Positions 11,553-18,586 of a stretch of 64,000 bases of DNA are shown piece by piece. The notes under the pieces are model-generated. The model did no database searches, was not told the origin of the DNA, and was given only the letters and a program-made list of their open reading frames with translations. Source of the DNA: Myxococcus qinghaiensis (GTDB taxonomy: Bacteria > Myxococcota > Myxococcia > Myxococcales > Myxococcaceae); the NCBI RefSeq assembly GCF_024198215.1, contig NZ_JAKCFA010000001.1:558001-622000 (forward strand), written 5' to 3'. The translations under genes and the position numbers were made by a program. Each line of letters starts with the position of its first letter. Positions within the stretch are counted from its first letter, which is position 1.

Positions 11553-12704
11553 ATGCTGCATGGGCATGGGGTGTACGAGGAAGAGCACGAGGCTTTTCGC
11601 CGCACCGTCAGGGCGGTGGTGGAGAAGGAGATCCTCCCCCACGTCGCGGGTTGGGAGGAGGCGGAGGAGTTCCCCCGGGAGCTCTTCGCGCGCTTCGGGG
11701 AGCTGGGCTTCCTGGGGTTGAAGTACCCCGTGGAGTTCGGAGGCACGGACGCCGGCTGTCTCTACGAGGCGGTGCTGCTGGAGGAGCTGGGGCGGTGTGG
11801 CTCGGGCGGCGTGTCGGCGGGCCTGGGAGCGCAGTTCACCATCGCCACCGGCCCGCTCCACCTGTTCGGCACGGAGGAGCAGAAGCGCCGCTGGCTGGCC
11901 CCGGCGATTCGGGGCGAGAAGATTGGCGCACTGGGAATCACGGAGCCGGACGCCGGCTCGGACGTCGCGGGCCTGCGCACCACGGCGCGGCGCGACGGCG
12001 CGCACTACATCGTCAACGGCTCCAAGACGTACATCACCAACGGCGTGCGCGCGGACTTCGTCGTCATGGCGGTGAAGACGGACACCTCGGCCGGGCACAA
12101 GGGCCTGTCCATGCTGGTGGTGGAGAAGGACACGCCCGGCTTCACGGTGAGCCGCAAGCTGAAGAAGCTGGGGTGGCGGGCCTCGGACACCGCCGAGCTG
12201 TTCATGGAGGACTGCCGCATCCCCGTGGAGAACCTGCTCGGAGTGGAGAACCAGGGCTTCTCGCAGATCATGGGCAACTTCCAGTGGGAGCGGCTGTCGC
12301 TCGCGCTGGGCGCGGTGGGCGCCATGGAGGACATGCTGGAGCGCGTCGTCGAGCACGTGAAGTCGCGCCGCGCCTTCGGCCAGTCGCTCAGCCAGCTCCA
12401 GGTGGTGCGTCACAAGCTGGCGGACCTGTTCACCGCCCGCGAGTGTGCCCGCCAGCTCACCTACCACGCGCTGCGGCTGCACGCGGCGGGCGAGTGGGCC
12501 GTGGCGCAGACCTCCATGGCGAAGAAGGTGGCCACCGAGACGGCGTGCCGCGTCGCCGACGAGTGCCTCCAACTCCACGGGGGCGCCGGCTACATGATGG
12601 AGTACGACATCCAGCGTCACTGGCGCGACGCCCGCCTGGGCCCCATTGGCGGCGGGGCCAGCGAGGTGATGAACGAGATCATCGCCAAACAGATCGGCCT
12701 CTAG
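11553..12704 (+). CDS. acyl-CoA dehydrogenase, helix-G-glutamate type
   Basis: 383 residues from the ATG at 11553 (MLHGHGVYEEEHEAF); the frame is open further upstream but there overlaps tRNA-Cys. It is an FAD flavoprotein that oxidises an acyl-CoA to the trans-2-enoyl-CoA. Signatures are GALGITEPDAGSD, TYITNG, GWRASDTAELFMEDCRIP and QLHGGAGYM. The usual C-terminal catalytic glutamate position reads IGGGASEV (glycine). Glu246 in NFQWERLSLA sits where long-chain and isovaleryl-CoA dehydrogenases place their base, so it probably belongs to that branch. Likely roles are branched-chain amino acid or long-chain fatty acid breakdown; the substrate cannot be read from sequence. Confidence 0.9.
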   Translation: MLHGHGVYEEEHEAFRRTVRAVVEKEILPHVAGWEEAEEFPRELFARFGELGFLGLKYPVEFGGTDAGCLYEAVLLEELGRCGSGGVSAGLGAQFTIATGPLHLFGTEEQKRRWLAPAIRGEKIGALGITEPDAGSDVAGLRTTARRDGAHYIVNGSKTYITNGVRADFVVMAVKTDTSAGHKGLSMLVVEKDTPGFTVSRKLKKLGWRASDTAELFMEDCRIPVENLLGVENQGFSQIMGNFQWERLSLALGAVGAMEDMLERVVEHVKSRRAFGQSLSQLQVVRHKLADLFTARECARQLTYHALRLHAAGEWAVAQTSMAKKVATETACRVADECLQLHGGAGYMMEYDIQRHWRDARLGPIGGGASEVMNEIIAKQIGL

Positions 12705-12803
12705 GGCACGGGTCCGCGGGGGGAGGGGCAGGCGACCAGGCGGGATGGAAGAGGACCGCGAAGTCCCTGGTTGAGCCCCGAGAGCCCCCCCGCGGAGGTC
12801 CTC

Positions 12804-13154
12804 GTGGAGTCGAGCATCCTGTGTACCGAGCTGTACCTGCGCCTGGGTGATGATGAGATCCTCGTCATCGACTGTCGCGCCCCCACCGAATGGGAGCACC
12901 ATGACCTGCACATCCCTGGCGCCTTGAGGATGTCCCCCTCGGAGGTGGCCAGGGATCACCGCATGCTCCCCGATGACGAGCTCATCGTCCTGTGTGGCGG
13001 CACGCACGACGGGTCCGATGTCAGCCGGGTCTGCCGACTCTTGCGCATGCACGGGCGGGAGGCGGTGTGCCTCGACGGGGGACTCTCCGCGTGGATTCGG
13101 GGGGGCTACCCCACCGAGCGCCGAGGCCGTGCCCAGGTGGCGATGCCCCGCTGA
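12804..13154 (+). CDS. small rhodanese-like domain protein with atypical active loop
   Basis: 116 residues. I chose the GTG at 12804 because GGAGG (12794-12798) lies five bases before it; a TTG at 12771 is the longest alternative. The fold signatures are EILVIDCRAPTEWEHHDLHIPGALRM near the N-terminus, LIVLCGGTHDGSD as the cysteine loop, and VCLDGGLSAWIRGGYP at the end, matching single-domain rhodaneses that move sulfane sulfur. The loop has the cysteine but not the usual CxxGxR pattern, so sulfurtransferase activity is uncertain. It lies between the acyl-CoA dehydrogenase and asd, all on plus with short gaps. Confidence 0.78.
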   Translation: MESSILCTELYLRLGDDEILVIDCRAPTEWEHHDLHIPGALRMSPSEVARDHRMLPDDELIVLCGGTHDGSDVSRVCRLLRMHGREAVCLDGGLSAWIRGGYPTERRGRAQVAMPR

Positions 13155-13226
13155 GGTTCGGTGGATGCGGTGCGTCGTCAAAGGGTGTATGGAGCGGCGG
13201 ACTTCCTCCCTTGGAGAACCGTCCCC

Positions 13227-14315
13227 ATGGCCAAGCTTCGTGCCGCCCTCGTTGGCGCCACCGGACTCGCGGGTCAGCAATTCATCGCGGCCCTCAGGAA
13301 TCACCCGTTCATCGAGCTGACCGGCCTGGCCGCGTCGCCTCGCTCGGCGGGTAAATCCTACGGGGACGCCCTGCGCACGGCCAACGGCATGACGGCGTGG
13401 TTCGTCTCCGAGCCGCTGTCGCCCGAAATCGCCCGCATGCAGGTCGTCAGCGGCGACGCGCTGCAGGCCAAGGACTACGACCTCGTCTTCTCCGCCGTGG
13501 AGGCGGACGTGGCGCGGGAGCTGGAGCCCCGGCTGGCGAAGGACATCCCCGTCTTCTCCGCCGCCAGCGCCTTCCGCTACGACGACGACGTCCCCCTCCT
13601 CATCCCCCCCGTCAACGCCGCGCACGCGCCGCTCGTGCGTGAGCAGCAGCGCAAGCGGGGCTGGAAGGGCTTCATCGTCCCCAGCCCCAACTGCACCACG
13701 ACGGGCCTGGCCGTCACGCTGGCCCCCCTCGCCGAGCGCTTCGGGGTGAAGGCCGTGCTGATGACCAGCCTGCAGGCCATGTCCGGCGCCGGACGCTCTC
13801 CGGGCGTCATCGGCATGGACATCCTCGACAACGTCATCCCCTACATCCCCAAGGAGGAGCACAAGGTCGAGGTGGAGACGAAGAAGATCCTCGGCGTCCT
13901 GAACGCGGGGGGCGCGGCCCTCACCCCCCACGACGTCCGGGTGTCCTGCACCTGCACCCGCGTGGCGGTGCTGGAGGGGCATACCGAGTCCGTCTTCGTC
14001 TCGCTCGGCACCAAGGCCACGGTGGCCGAAGTCACCCAGGCGATGCGCGAGTGGCGCGGCGCCGAGGTGGCCAGGGACCTGCCGTCCTCGCCCGTCCGTT
14101 GGATTGAGGTGATGGATGACCCCTTCCGTCCCCAGCCGAGGCTGGACCGGGAGACCCACGGGGGCATGGCCACGACGGTCGGCCGCGTGCGCGAGGATGG
14201 TGTGCTGGAGAACGGCTTCAAGTACGTGCTCGTCTCCCACAACACCAAGATGGGGGCCGCGCGCGGGTCCATCCTCGTGGCCGAACAGCTGCGGGCCCAG
14301 GGGTTGCTCGGCTGA
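13227..14315 (+). CDS. asd: aspartate-semialdehyde dehydrogenase (archaeal/fungal-type)
   Basis: 362 residues from ATG 13227 (MAKLRAALVGATGLAG) with GGAG 12-15 bases upstream. It reduces aspartyl phosphate to aspartate semialdehyde with NADPH, feeding lysine/diaminopimelate, threonine and methionine synthesis. The N-terminal GATGLAGQQF is the nucleotide loop. Cys156 in SPNCTTTGLA is the expected thioacyl nucleophile, and RVAVLEGHTESV carries the probable active-site His. The motif set resembles the archaeal/yeast branch rather than the E. coli Asd branch; malonyl-CoA reductase is a related family, but the cell-wall/amino-acid role is far more likely. It stands alone, with a 108-base gap to fdxA. 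Confidence 0.9.
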   Translation: MAKLRAALVGATGLAGQQFIAALRNHPFIELTGLAASPRSAGKSYGDALRTANGMTAWFVSEPLSPEIARMQVVSGDALQAKDYDLVFSAVEADVARELEPRLAKDIPVFSAASAFRYDDDVPLLIPPVNAAHAPLVREQQRKRGWKGFIVPSPNCTTTGLAVTLAPLAERFGVKAVLMTSLQAMSGAGRSPGVIGMDILDNVIPYIPKEEHKVEVETKKILGVLNAGGAALTPHDVRVSCTCTRVAVLEGHTESVFVSLGTKATVAEVTQAMREWRGAEVARDLPSSPVRWIEVMDDPFRPQPRLDRETHGGMATTVGRVREDGVLENGFKYVLVSHNTKMGAARGSILVAEQLRAQGLLG

Positions 14316-14423
14316 CAGCGACACGCGTCGGACAGGTGTCGCAAATTCAGGGTGCCATCCCTGGAACGAACCATTAGTCTGCGCGCCCACGGACGCGCTG
14401 AAGATATTTAGAGGAGAGCTTTC

Positions 14424-14759
14424 ATGGCCTACGTCGTCGCGGACCCTTGCATCAAGTGCAAGTACACTGACTGTGTCGAGGTCTGCCCGGTCAATTGTTT
14501 CTACGAGGGTGCGAACTTCCTGGTCATCCACCCCGACGAGTGCATCGACTGTGGTGCCTGCGAGCCGGTGTGCCCCACCAAGGCCATCTTCCCGGAGACC
14601 GAGCTGCCCGGGAAGTGGTCGGAGTACAAGGCGCTGAACGCGGACTTCGCCACCAAGTGGCCGAACATCGCGGAGAAGAAGTCGCCGCTGGGTGAGGCCG
14701 AGGAGTACAAGGAGAAGGACGGCAAGCGCGCCATGCTGGACACCGCGCCCGGCAAGTAG
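14424..14759 (+). CDS. fdxA: 7Fe-8S ferredoxin (FdI type)
   Basis: 111 residues. Cysteines at 9, 12, 17, 21, 25, 40, 43, 46 and 50 match Azotobacter ferredoxin I with a +1 offset. By analogy, Cys9/17/50 hold the 3Fe-4S cluster and Cys21/40/43/46 the 4Fe-4S cluster, while Cys12 and Cys25 are non-ligand. The C-terminal extension (~55-111, rich in Lys/Glu) is also typical of FdxA. It is a small soluble electron carrier; its partner is not evident from the neighbours. The start has GAGGAGAG upstream. It is isolated, with a possible terminator at 14795-14827. Confidence 0.95.
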   Translation: MAYVVADPCIKCKYTDCVEVCPVNCFYEGANFLVIHPDECIDCGACEPVCPTKAIFPETELPGKWSEYKALNADFATKWPNIAEKKSPLGEAEEYKEKDGKRAMLDTAPGK

Positions 14760-14794
14760 CCCGCTGGCGCCTGTCGCGCCCGTGCGTCTCATGG

Positions 14795-14827
14795 AGGCCC
14801 TCCCGCCCGCTGCTGGCGAGAGGGCCT
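14795..14827 (+). terminator. candidate terminator after fdxA
   Basis: An 8-bp stem AGGCCCTC/GAGGGCCT (14795-14802, 14820-14827) encloses a 4-bp inner stem CGCC/GGCG. The downstream tract is weak (TTCGCCGTTT), so it may be inefficient. The minus-strand gene that converges here ends at 14846. Confidence 0.5.
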
Positions 14828-14845
14828 TCGCCGTTTCGTGCCCGC

Positions 14846-15691
14846 TCATCCAGCACGCAGCGAGTGGAGCTTCAGCCCGCGTGCCTCCAGGGCCTCCCGC
14901 AGCCGGGTGACCTGCTCGGTGGGCACCGGACCATGGTGTCCCTGGAGGTGGAGCCGCACCTCGCGAGGGCCCGTCCGCTCCACCTCCACCGTGGCGTCGA
15001 GTGTCCCCCGGACGCTGAGGCTCAGCGCGGGACGCTGCGACTTCACGAAGACCTCGATGCGCTCGATGAGCTCCAGCGCGGAGTCGACCCGGGACGTCGG
15101 CGCCGCCTCGCTCCTCGCCGCGCCTCCAGTCGCCGAGCTCCTCCCCTCCGGACCGACTCCCTCCACGGCCGTGGAAGTCCGGTGGGAGTCCCGCGACGCG
15201 GCGGAGGGCTCCGTGCCGCAGGGGCTGCTCGGAGGGGCAGGGGCGCGAGGCTCCCGAGCGAGCTCCCGCGAGAGGAGGTCCGTGAGTCGGTGCTCGGTGC
15301 GCTCCTGGCTCGCCGTCTGGGCTTCACCGCGCACGCTGCCCAGGCGGGAGGACTCGGCGTGCATCGCCTGTCGCGTCACCGTGAGGCGCTCGGGCGTCGA
15401 CAGCGCGCCTCGGGAGGTCGCGAGGACGGTCGACGTGGTCCGCGCGGTGCCGGGCCCCACCGCGCCGGGCAGGGGGCGAAGCGTCGCGGTCCGCGTGGGC
15501 CGGGTGTCGGGTGTGGCGGACCTGGGCGTGGGGGGCGCGGGCCTCTTCGGCGCGGCTTCCCGGAGGGCCCGCTGGAACCGTTCTCCGTCAGGGCGTTGCC
15601 GCGTCGGAGCGCTGCTTTCGGTACGGGCCTCGGTGTCGACCTTCATGTCATCCCTCGCAGGCATGGGCGCGAGGGACGAAGCAGTCGTCAT
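14846..15691 (-). CDS. hypothetical protein with disordered N-terminal part; C-terminus FliK-like
   Basis: 281 residues from ATG 15691. An internal ATG at 15646 (MKVDTEART) has GAGGG six bases upstream and may be the real start (266 residues). The first ~210 residues are rich in Arg, Ala, Pro, Ser and Thr and look disordered. The last ~70 residues are compact (ALELIERIEVFVKSQ, then alternating strands and a closing helix). That layout, a disordered N-part plus a small beta-rich C-domain, resembles FliK/HpaP-type length-control proteins, but the similarity is weak and no secretion genes are nearby. Function unknown. It converges on fdxA. Confidence 0.6.
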   Translation of the reverse strand: MTTASSLAPMPARDDMKVDTEARTESSAPTRQRPDGERFQRALREAAPKRPAPPTPRSATPDTRPTRTATLRPLPGAVGPGTARTTSTVLATSRGALSTPERLTVTRQAMHAESSRLGSVRGEAQTASQERTEHRLTDLLSRELAREPRAPAPPSSPCGTEPSAASRDSHRTSTAVEGVGPEGRSSATGGAARSEAAPTSRVDSALELIERIEVFVKSQRPALSLSVRGTLDATVEVERTGPREVRLHLQGHHGPVPTEQVTRLREALEARGLKLHSLRAG

Positions 15692-15778
15692 GCCAGGGCT
15701 TCGACACCAGTGAGGCGCATGTCGAAGGAGGACGTCACCGTCCCGACGCGCGGAGGCGAGGCTCCGACGAGGGACGGT

Positions 15779-16831
15779 TCAGCGTCCCTTGCTTCCGAAG
15801 GCGCCGGGCTGGACGGGGGCGATGCCGGACAAGTCGTTGACGGCCAGGGGGCATGAGGCCAGGGCCATCGGCTCGACGAGGGTGCCGACGCGCGCCCAGT
15901 CCCGCTCCTGGAAGAGGAGCGCGTCGCGAATCTCGACGGACGAAATGCCCTTCTTGTATTCCCAGAAGCGCCCGCGCACGAGCACGCGGTTGCCCTTGAG
16001 CAGCTTGTTGAGGTCGACGTACTGCTTGTCCTGGAGGATGGCGGTGATGTCCACGCGCTCGCGCTTGCGCGGCTTGCCGAACTGGAACTCGTAGGTCACC
16101 GTCGGGGGCGGCTCGGGCTCCACCCAGACGAGCCGCGCCACCATGCGCTCCGGCTCGGGCTCCTCGCCCTTCTTGAGCTTCTTCTTCTTGGGCTTCTCCA
16201 GCTTGACGTCCACCAGCTCCATGCCGCTGAACGCCAGGTCGTGGTCCAGGTAGTTGTCGCGGAACAGCGCCTCGGCGGTGGACATGGCCACCGAGTTGAC
16301 GCGCTGGACCTCCTCCGCGTAGCGCTCGCGCAGCACCGGCAGGGTGAGCAGGAAGCTGTCCACGGGCTTCACGCCGTCGGCGAGGAAGCGCAGCCGCGCC
16401 ATGTCGATGGCGGGATAGAAGGGGACGAGTGACTCGGCGGTCTGGAGCCAGTCGGCGCTCAGCTTCTTGTCGATGAGCACCCGGCGCACCATGGCCACGA
16501 AGAAGCTGTTGCCCGGGAACCGGTCCGTCACCAGCTGGGTGCTCAGCGCCTGCACCAGCGCCGGGTCCAGCATGAAGTTCTCGTCGCGCTTGTGGAACTG
16601 GGTGCCCACCTCGCCCAGCATCGTCAGGAACGCGCCCACCAGCTGCGCGCAGTTCGCATCCGCGGTGCCCTGGTTGAGGGCCTGGTACAGGCGCGTGCGG
16701 GTGAAGCGCTTGTCCACGGCCTCCTCGCGGAAGGTGGGGGCTTCACCGGTGCCGAAGAAGAACTCCGGCTGAGCGATGGCGGGGCCGGCGAGCAGGCCCA
16801 GGGCAAGTGCGAGCAGTCGGGCGATACGCAT
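15779..16831 (-). CDS. secreted hypothetical protein
   Basis: 350 residues with a clear signal peptide (MRIARLLALALGLLAGPAIA, cleavage ~20/21) and no lipobox cysteine, so probably periplasmic. The first half is helical (~35-190). The second half has a lysine-rich insert KPKKKKLKKGEEPEPER (~205-225) and then a beta-rich stretch ending with the pattern KGNRVLVRGRFWEYKKG...VEIRDA, which looks OB-fold-like. I recognise no catalytic motif or family. It lies 15 bases downstream of the MFS gene on the same strand, so the two may be cotranscribed. Confidence 0.75.
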   Translation of the reverse strand: MRIARLLALALGLLAGPAIAQPEFFFGTGEAPTFREEAVDKRFTRTRLYQALNQGTADANCAQLVGAFLTMLGEVGTQFHKRDENFMLDPALVQALSTQLVTDRFPGNSFFVAMVRRVLIDKKLSADWLQTAESLVPFYPAIDMARLRFLADGVKPVDSFLLTLPVLRERYAEEVQRVNSVAMSTAEALFRDNYLDHDLAFSGMELVDVKLEKPKKKKLKKGEEPEPERMVARLVWVEPEPPPTVTYEFQFGKPRKRERVDITAILQDKQYVDLNKLLKGNRVLVRGRFWEYKKGISSVEIRDALLFQERDWARVGTLVEPMALASCPLAVNDLSGIAPVQPGAFGSKGR

Positions 16832-16846
16832 GAGGACTCCAGCCTA

Positions 16847-18052
16847 TCACCCCGAGGCCCCTGCGGAGAGGGGCCTTGGCAAGGGCTCCGAGGGTGCGAT
16901 GGCGGCCCTCAGGACAAGGCCCGCGGCCACCAGCTCCAGCACCCCGGCCACGGCGAAGAGCCGGTGCCCCCCGAGCCAGTCGTAGCCGACGCCAGCGGAC
17001 AGGTAGCCCATCAGTCCTCCCAGGCCGAAGGTGAACGCGGCGAACAAGGCCTGGCCGGACGCCCGCATCTCCGGGGGCACGCGTCGCGAGAGGAAGGCCA
17101 CGCTGCCCACGTAGAAGGCGCCGAACGTCAGGCCATGCAGGGGCGCGAGCAGCAGCAGTCCCGTGGGGGACGACACCAGGGCCATGCCGCCCCAGCGCAG
17201 CGCGCTCATGGCGAAGGCGAAGGCCAGGACGTTGCGCGGCGCGAGCCCTCCCGCCACGCGCGGGTAGAGCGCCATCACCCCCACCTCCGCGAGCACGCCC
17301 AGGCCCGCCACGGTCCCCACCACGGCGGGGGAGAGGCCCAGGGCCATGACGTGGATGGAGAACGTCCCATGGAACGGCGCGCACGCCATCCAGTGCAGAC
17401 AGGTGGCGGCGAGCAGCCAGCGCAAATCCTTGTGACGCAGGAGCCGAAGTCCCGCGAAGGGGCTCAGTCCCCGGCTCGCGGCCGCGGTGTCGCGGAGGGT
17501 GAGGCTCCAGGGCACCAGCAAGGCGAGCAGCGCGAGCGGAGCCAGGACCACCGTGCGGTCCACGTCCGTGGCGAGCAGTCCGAAGAGGACGGACGAAGCG
17601 ATGAAGCCCAGCGAGCCGAAGAGGCGCAGGTGCGAGAAGCTGTCGCCGGTGCGCGCGACGTGGTGGAGGGTGAGGGTGTCCATGAGCGGGGTGAAGGCGG
17701 ACGCGAAGCACGCGTACAGCGCCATTGCGGGGACGAGCGTCTCGAAGGTGCGGGCGCTGGCCACCAGCCCGAAGGCGAGCGCCGCGCCGAGCGCCAGCAC
17801 GGTGAGCACGCGGGACGTACGGCCGGTGCGGTCGGCGAGGTGCCCCCACAGCGGAGGGACGAGCAGCGAGACGCAGGGGCTGAGGCACAGCAGCAGTCCC
17901 ACCTGCGTCGCCGAGAGGGAGAGCGACTTGAACCAGGCGGGCAGGAACGGGAGGACGATGCCCACCGTGGCGAAGTAGAGGAAGTAGAAGCCCGCCAGCG
18001 GCAGGCGGCTGGCGATGGGGCGGGGGCTCATGGACGGTTTGGACCTTGACAT
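16847..18052 (-). CDS. major facilitator superfamily transporter
   Basis: 401 residues from ATG 18052 (MSRSKPSMSPRP); a second ATG at 18031 is equally possible. About 12 membrane helices are visible, with the MFS cytoplasmic loop motif GHLADRTGRTSR after TM2 and a shorter central loop near residue 195. The N-terminal pattern FYFLYFATVGIVLPFLPAWFKSLSLSATQVGLLL resembles the MFS_1-like/nucleoside-permease branch. The substrate is not predictable. It is divergent from a GNAT acetyltransferase across 57 bases, and such pairs sometimes jointly handle a small-molecule drug or metabolite; that is inference only. Confidence 0.85.
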   Translation of the reverse strand: MSRSKPSMSPRPIASRLPLAGFYFLYFATVGIVLPFLPAWFKSLSLSATQVGLLLCLSPCVSLLVPPLWGHLADRTGRTSRVLTVLALGAALAFGLVASARTFETLVPAMALYACFASAFTPLMDTLTLHHVARTGDSFSHLRLFGSLGFIASSVLFGLLATDVDRTVVLAPLALLALLVPWSLTLRDTAAASRGLSPFAGLRLLRHKDLRWLLAATCLHWMACAPFHGTFSIHVMALGLSPAVVGTVAGLGVLAEVGVMALYPRVAGGLAPRNVLAFAFAMSALRWGGMALVSSPTGLLLLAPLHGLTFGAFYVGSVAFLSRRVPPEMRASGQALFAAFTFGLGGLMGYLSAGVGYDWLGGHRLFAVAGVLELVAAGLVLRAAIAPSEPLPRPLSAGASG

Positions 18053-18073
18053 GGCCGGGTGCTTTTCCGCCTG

Positions 18074-18100
18074 TTGACCTCGCGTCCTTTTGTGTACCTT
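18074..18100 (+). promoter_or_regulatory. candidate promoter of the GNAT gene, leaderless transcript
   Basis: TTGACC (18074-18079) and TACCTT (18095-18100) are 15 bases apart. The ATG at 18110 is ten bases after the -10 and has no Shine-Dalgarno, which suggests a leaderless or nearly leaderless mRNA. Confidence 0.4.
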
Positions 18101-18109
18101 GCCCTCGAC

Positions 18110-18586
18110 ATGGCCAGTCCCACGGATACTTCCGCGCCCGTCTCCATCACTCAGATCCAGAGTGAGGCGGAGCTCTTTCAGGCGCTCGCCATCCGCGAGG
18201 TGGTGTTCATCGAGGAGCAGCACGTCCCCGAGGGCATCGAGCGGGATGCAGAAGACGCACACGCCTACCACATCATCGCCAACCAGGGAGGCCACGCCAT
18301 CGGCACGGGGCGGCTGGTGATGCTGCCTCAGCCTCCCTCGGGTGAGCAGGGTCTGTGGGGCCAGGTAGGGCGCATGGCCGTGCTCCAGGCGCACCGCAAG
18401 GCGCGCGTGGGCTCGCTGCTGCTGACGTCGCTGGAGGAGGAAGCCCGGCGACGCGGCGTCCAGGGCATCATGCTGCACGCGCAGCTCTACGCCCTGGAGT
18501 TCTACAAGAAGCACGGCTACACCGAGATGGGCACCGTGTTCCTCGAGGGTGGCATCGACCACCTCGAGATGCGCAAGCGCTTCTAG
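18110..18586 (+). CDS. GNAT-family N-acetyltransferase (ElaA/YjcF-like)
   Basis: 158 residues from ATG 18110 (MASPTDTSAPVS). The pattern ALAIREVVFIEEQHVPEGIERD near the N-terminus, then HIIANQGGHAIGTGRL, then the acetyl-CoA loop region VGRMAVLQAHRKARVGSLLL and the closing LEFYKKHGYTEMG, are GNAT motifs D, A and B in order. The FxxEQ-V-xxxE-D arrangement matches the YjcF/ElaA branch. The acceptor is unknown. It ends one base before the convergent hrpB stop, so the transcripts must overlap. Confidence 0.88.
   Translation: MASPTDTSAPVSITQIQSEAELFQALAIREVVFIEEQHVPEGIERDAEDAHAYHIIANQGGHAIGTGRLVMLPQPPSGEQGLWGQVGRMAVLQAHRKARVGSLLLTSLEEEARRRGVQGIMLHAQLYALEFYKKHGYTEMGTVFLEGGIDHLEMRKRF

Noticed and set aside
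11448..14849. A 1133-codon minus-strand frame across acyl-CoA dehydrogenase, rhodanese, asd and fdxA
   Set aside because: It spans four separate well-supported plus-strand genes, so it is a codon-bias artefact.
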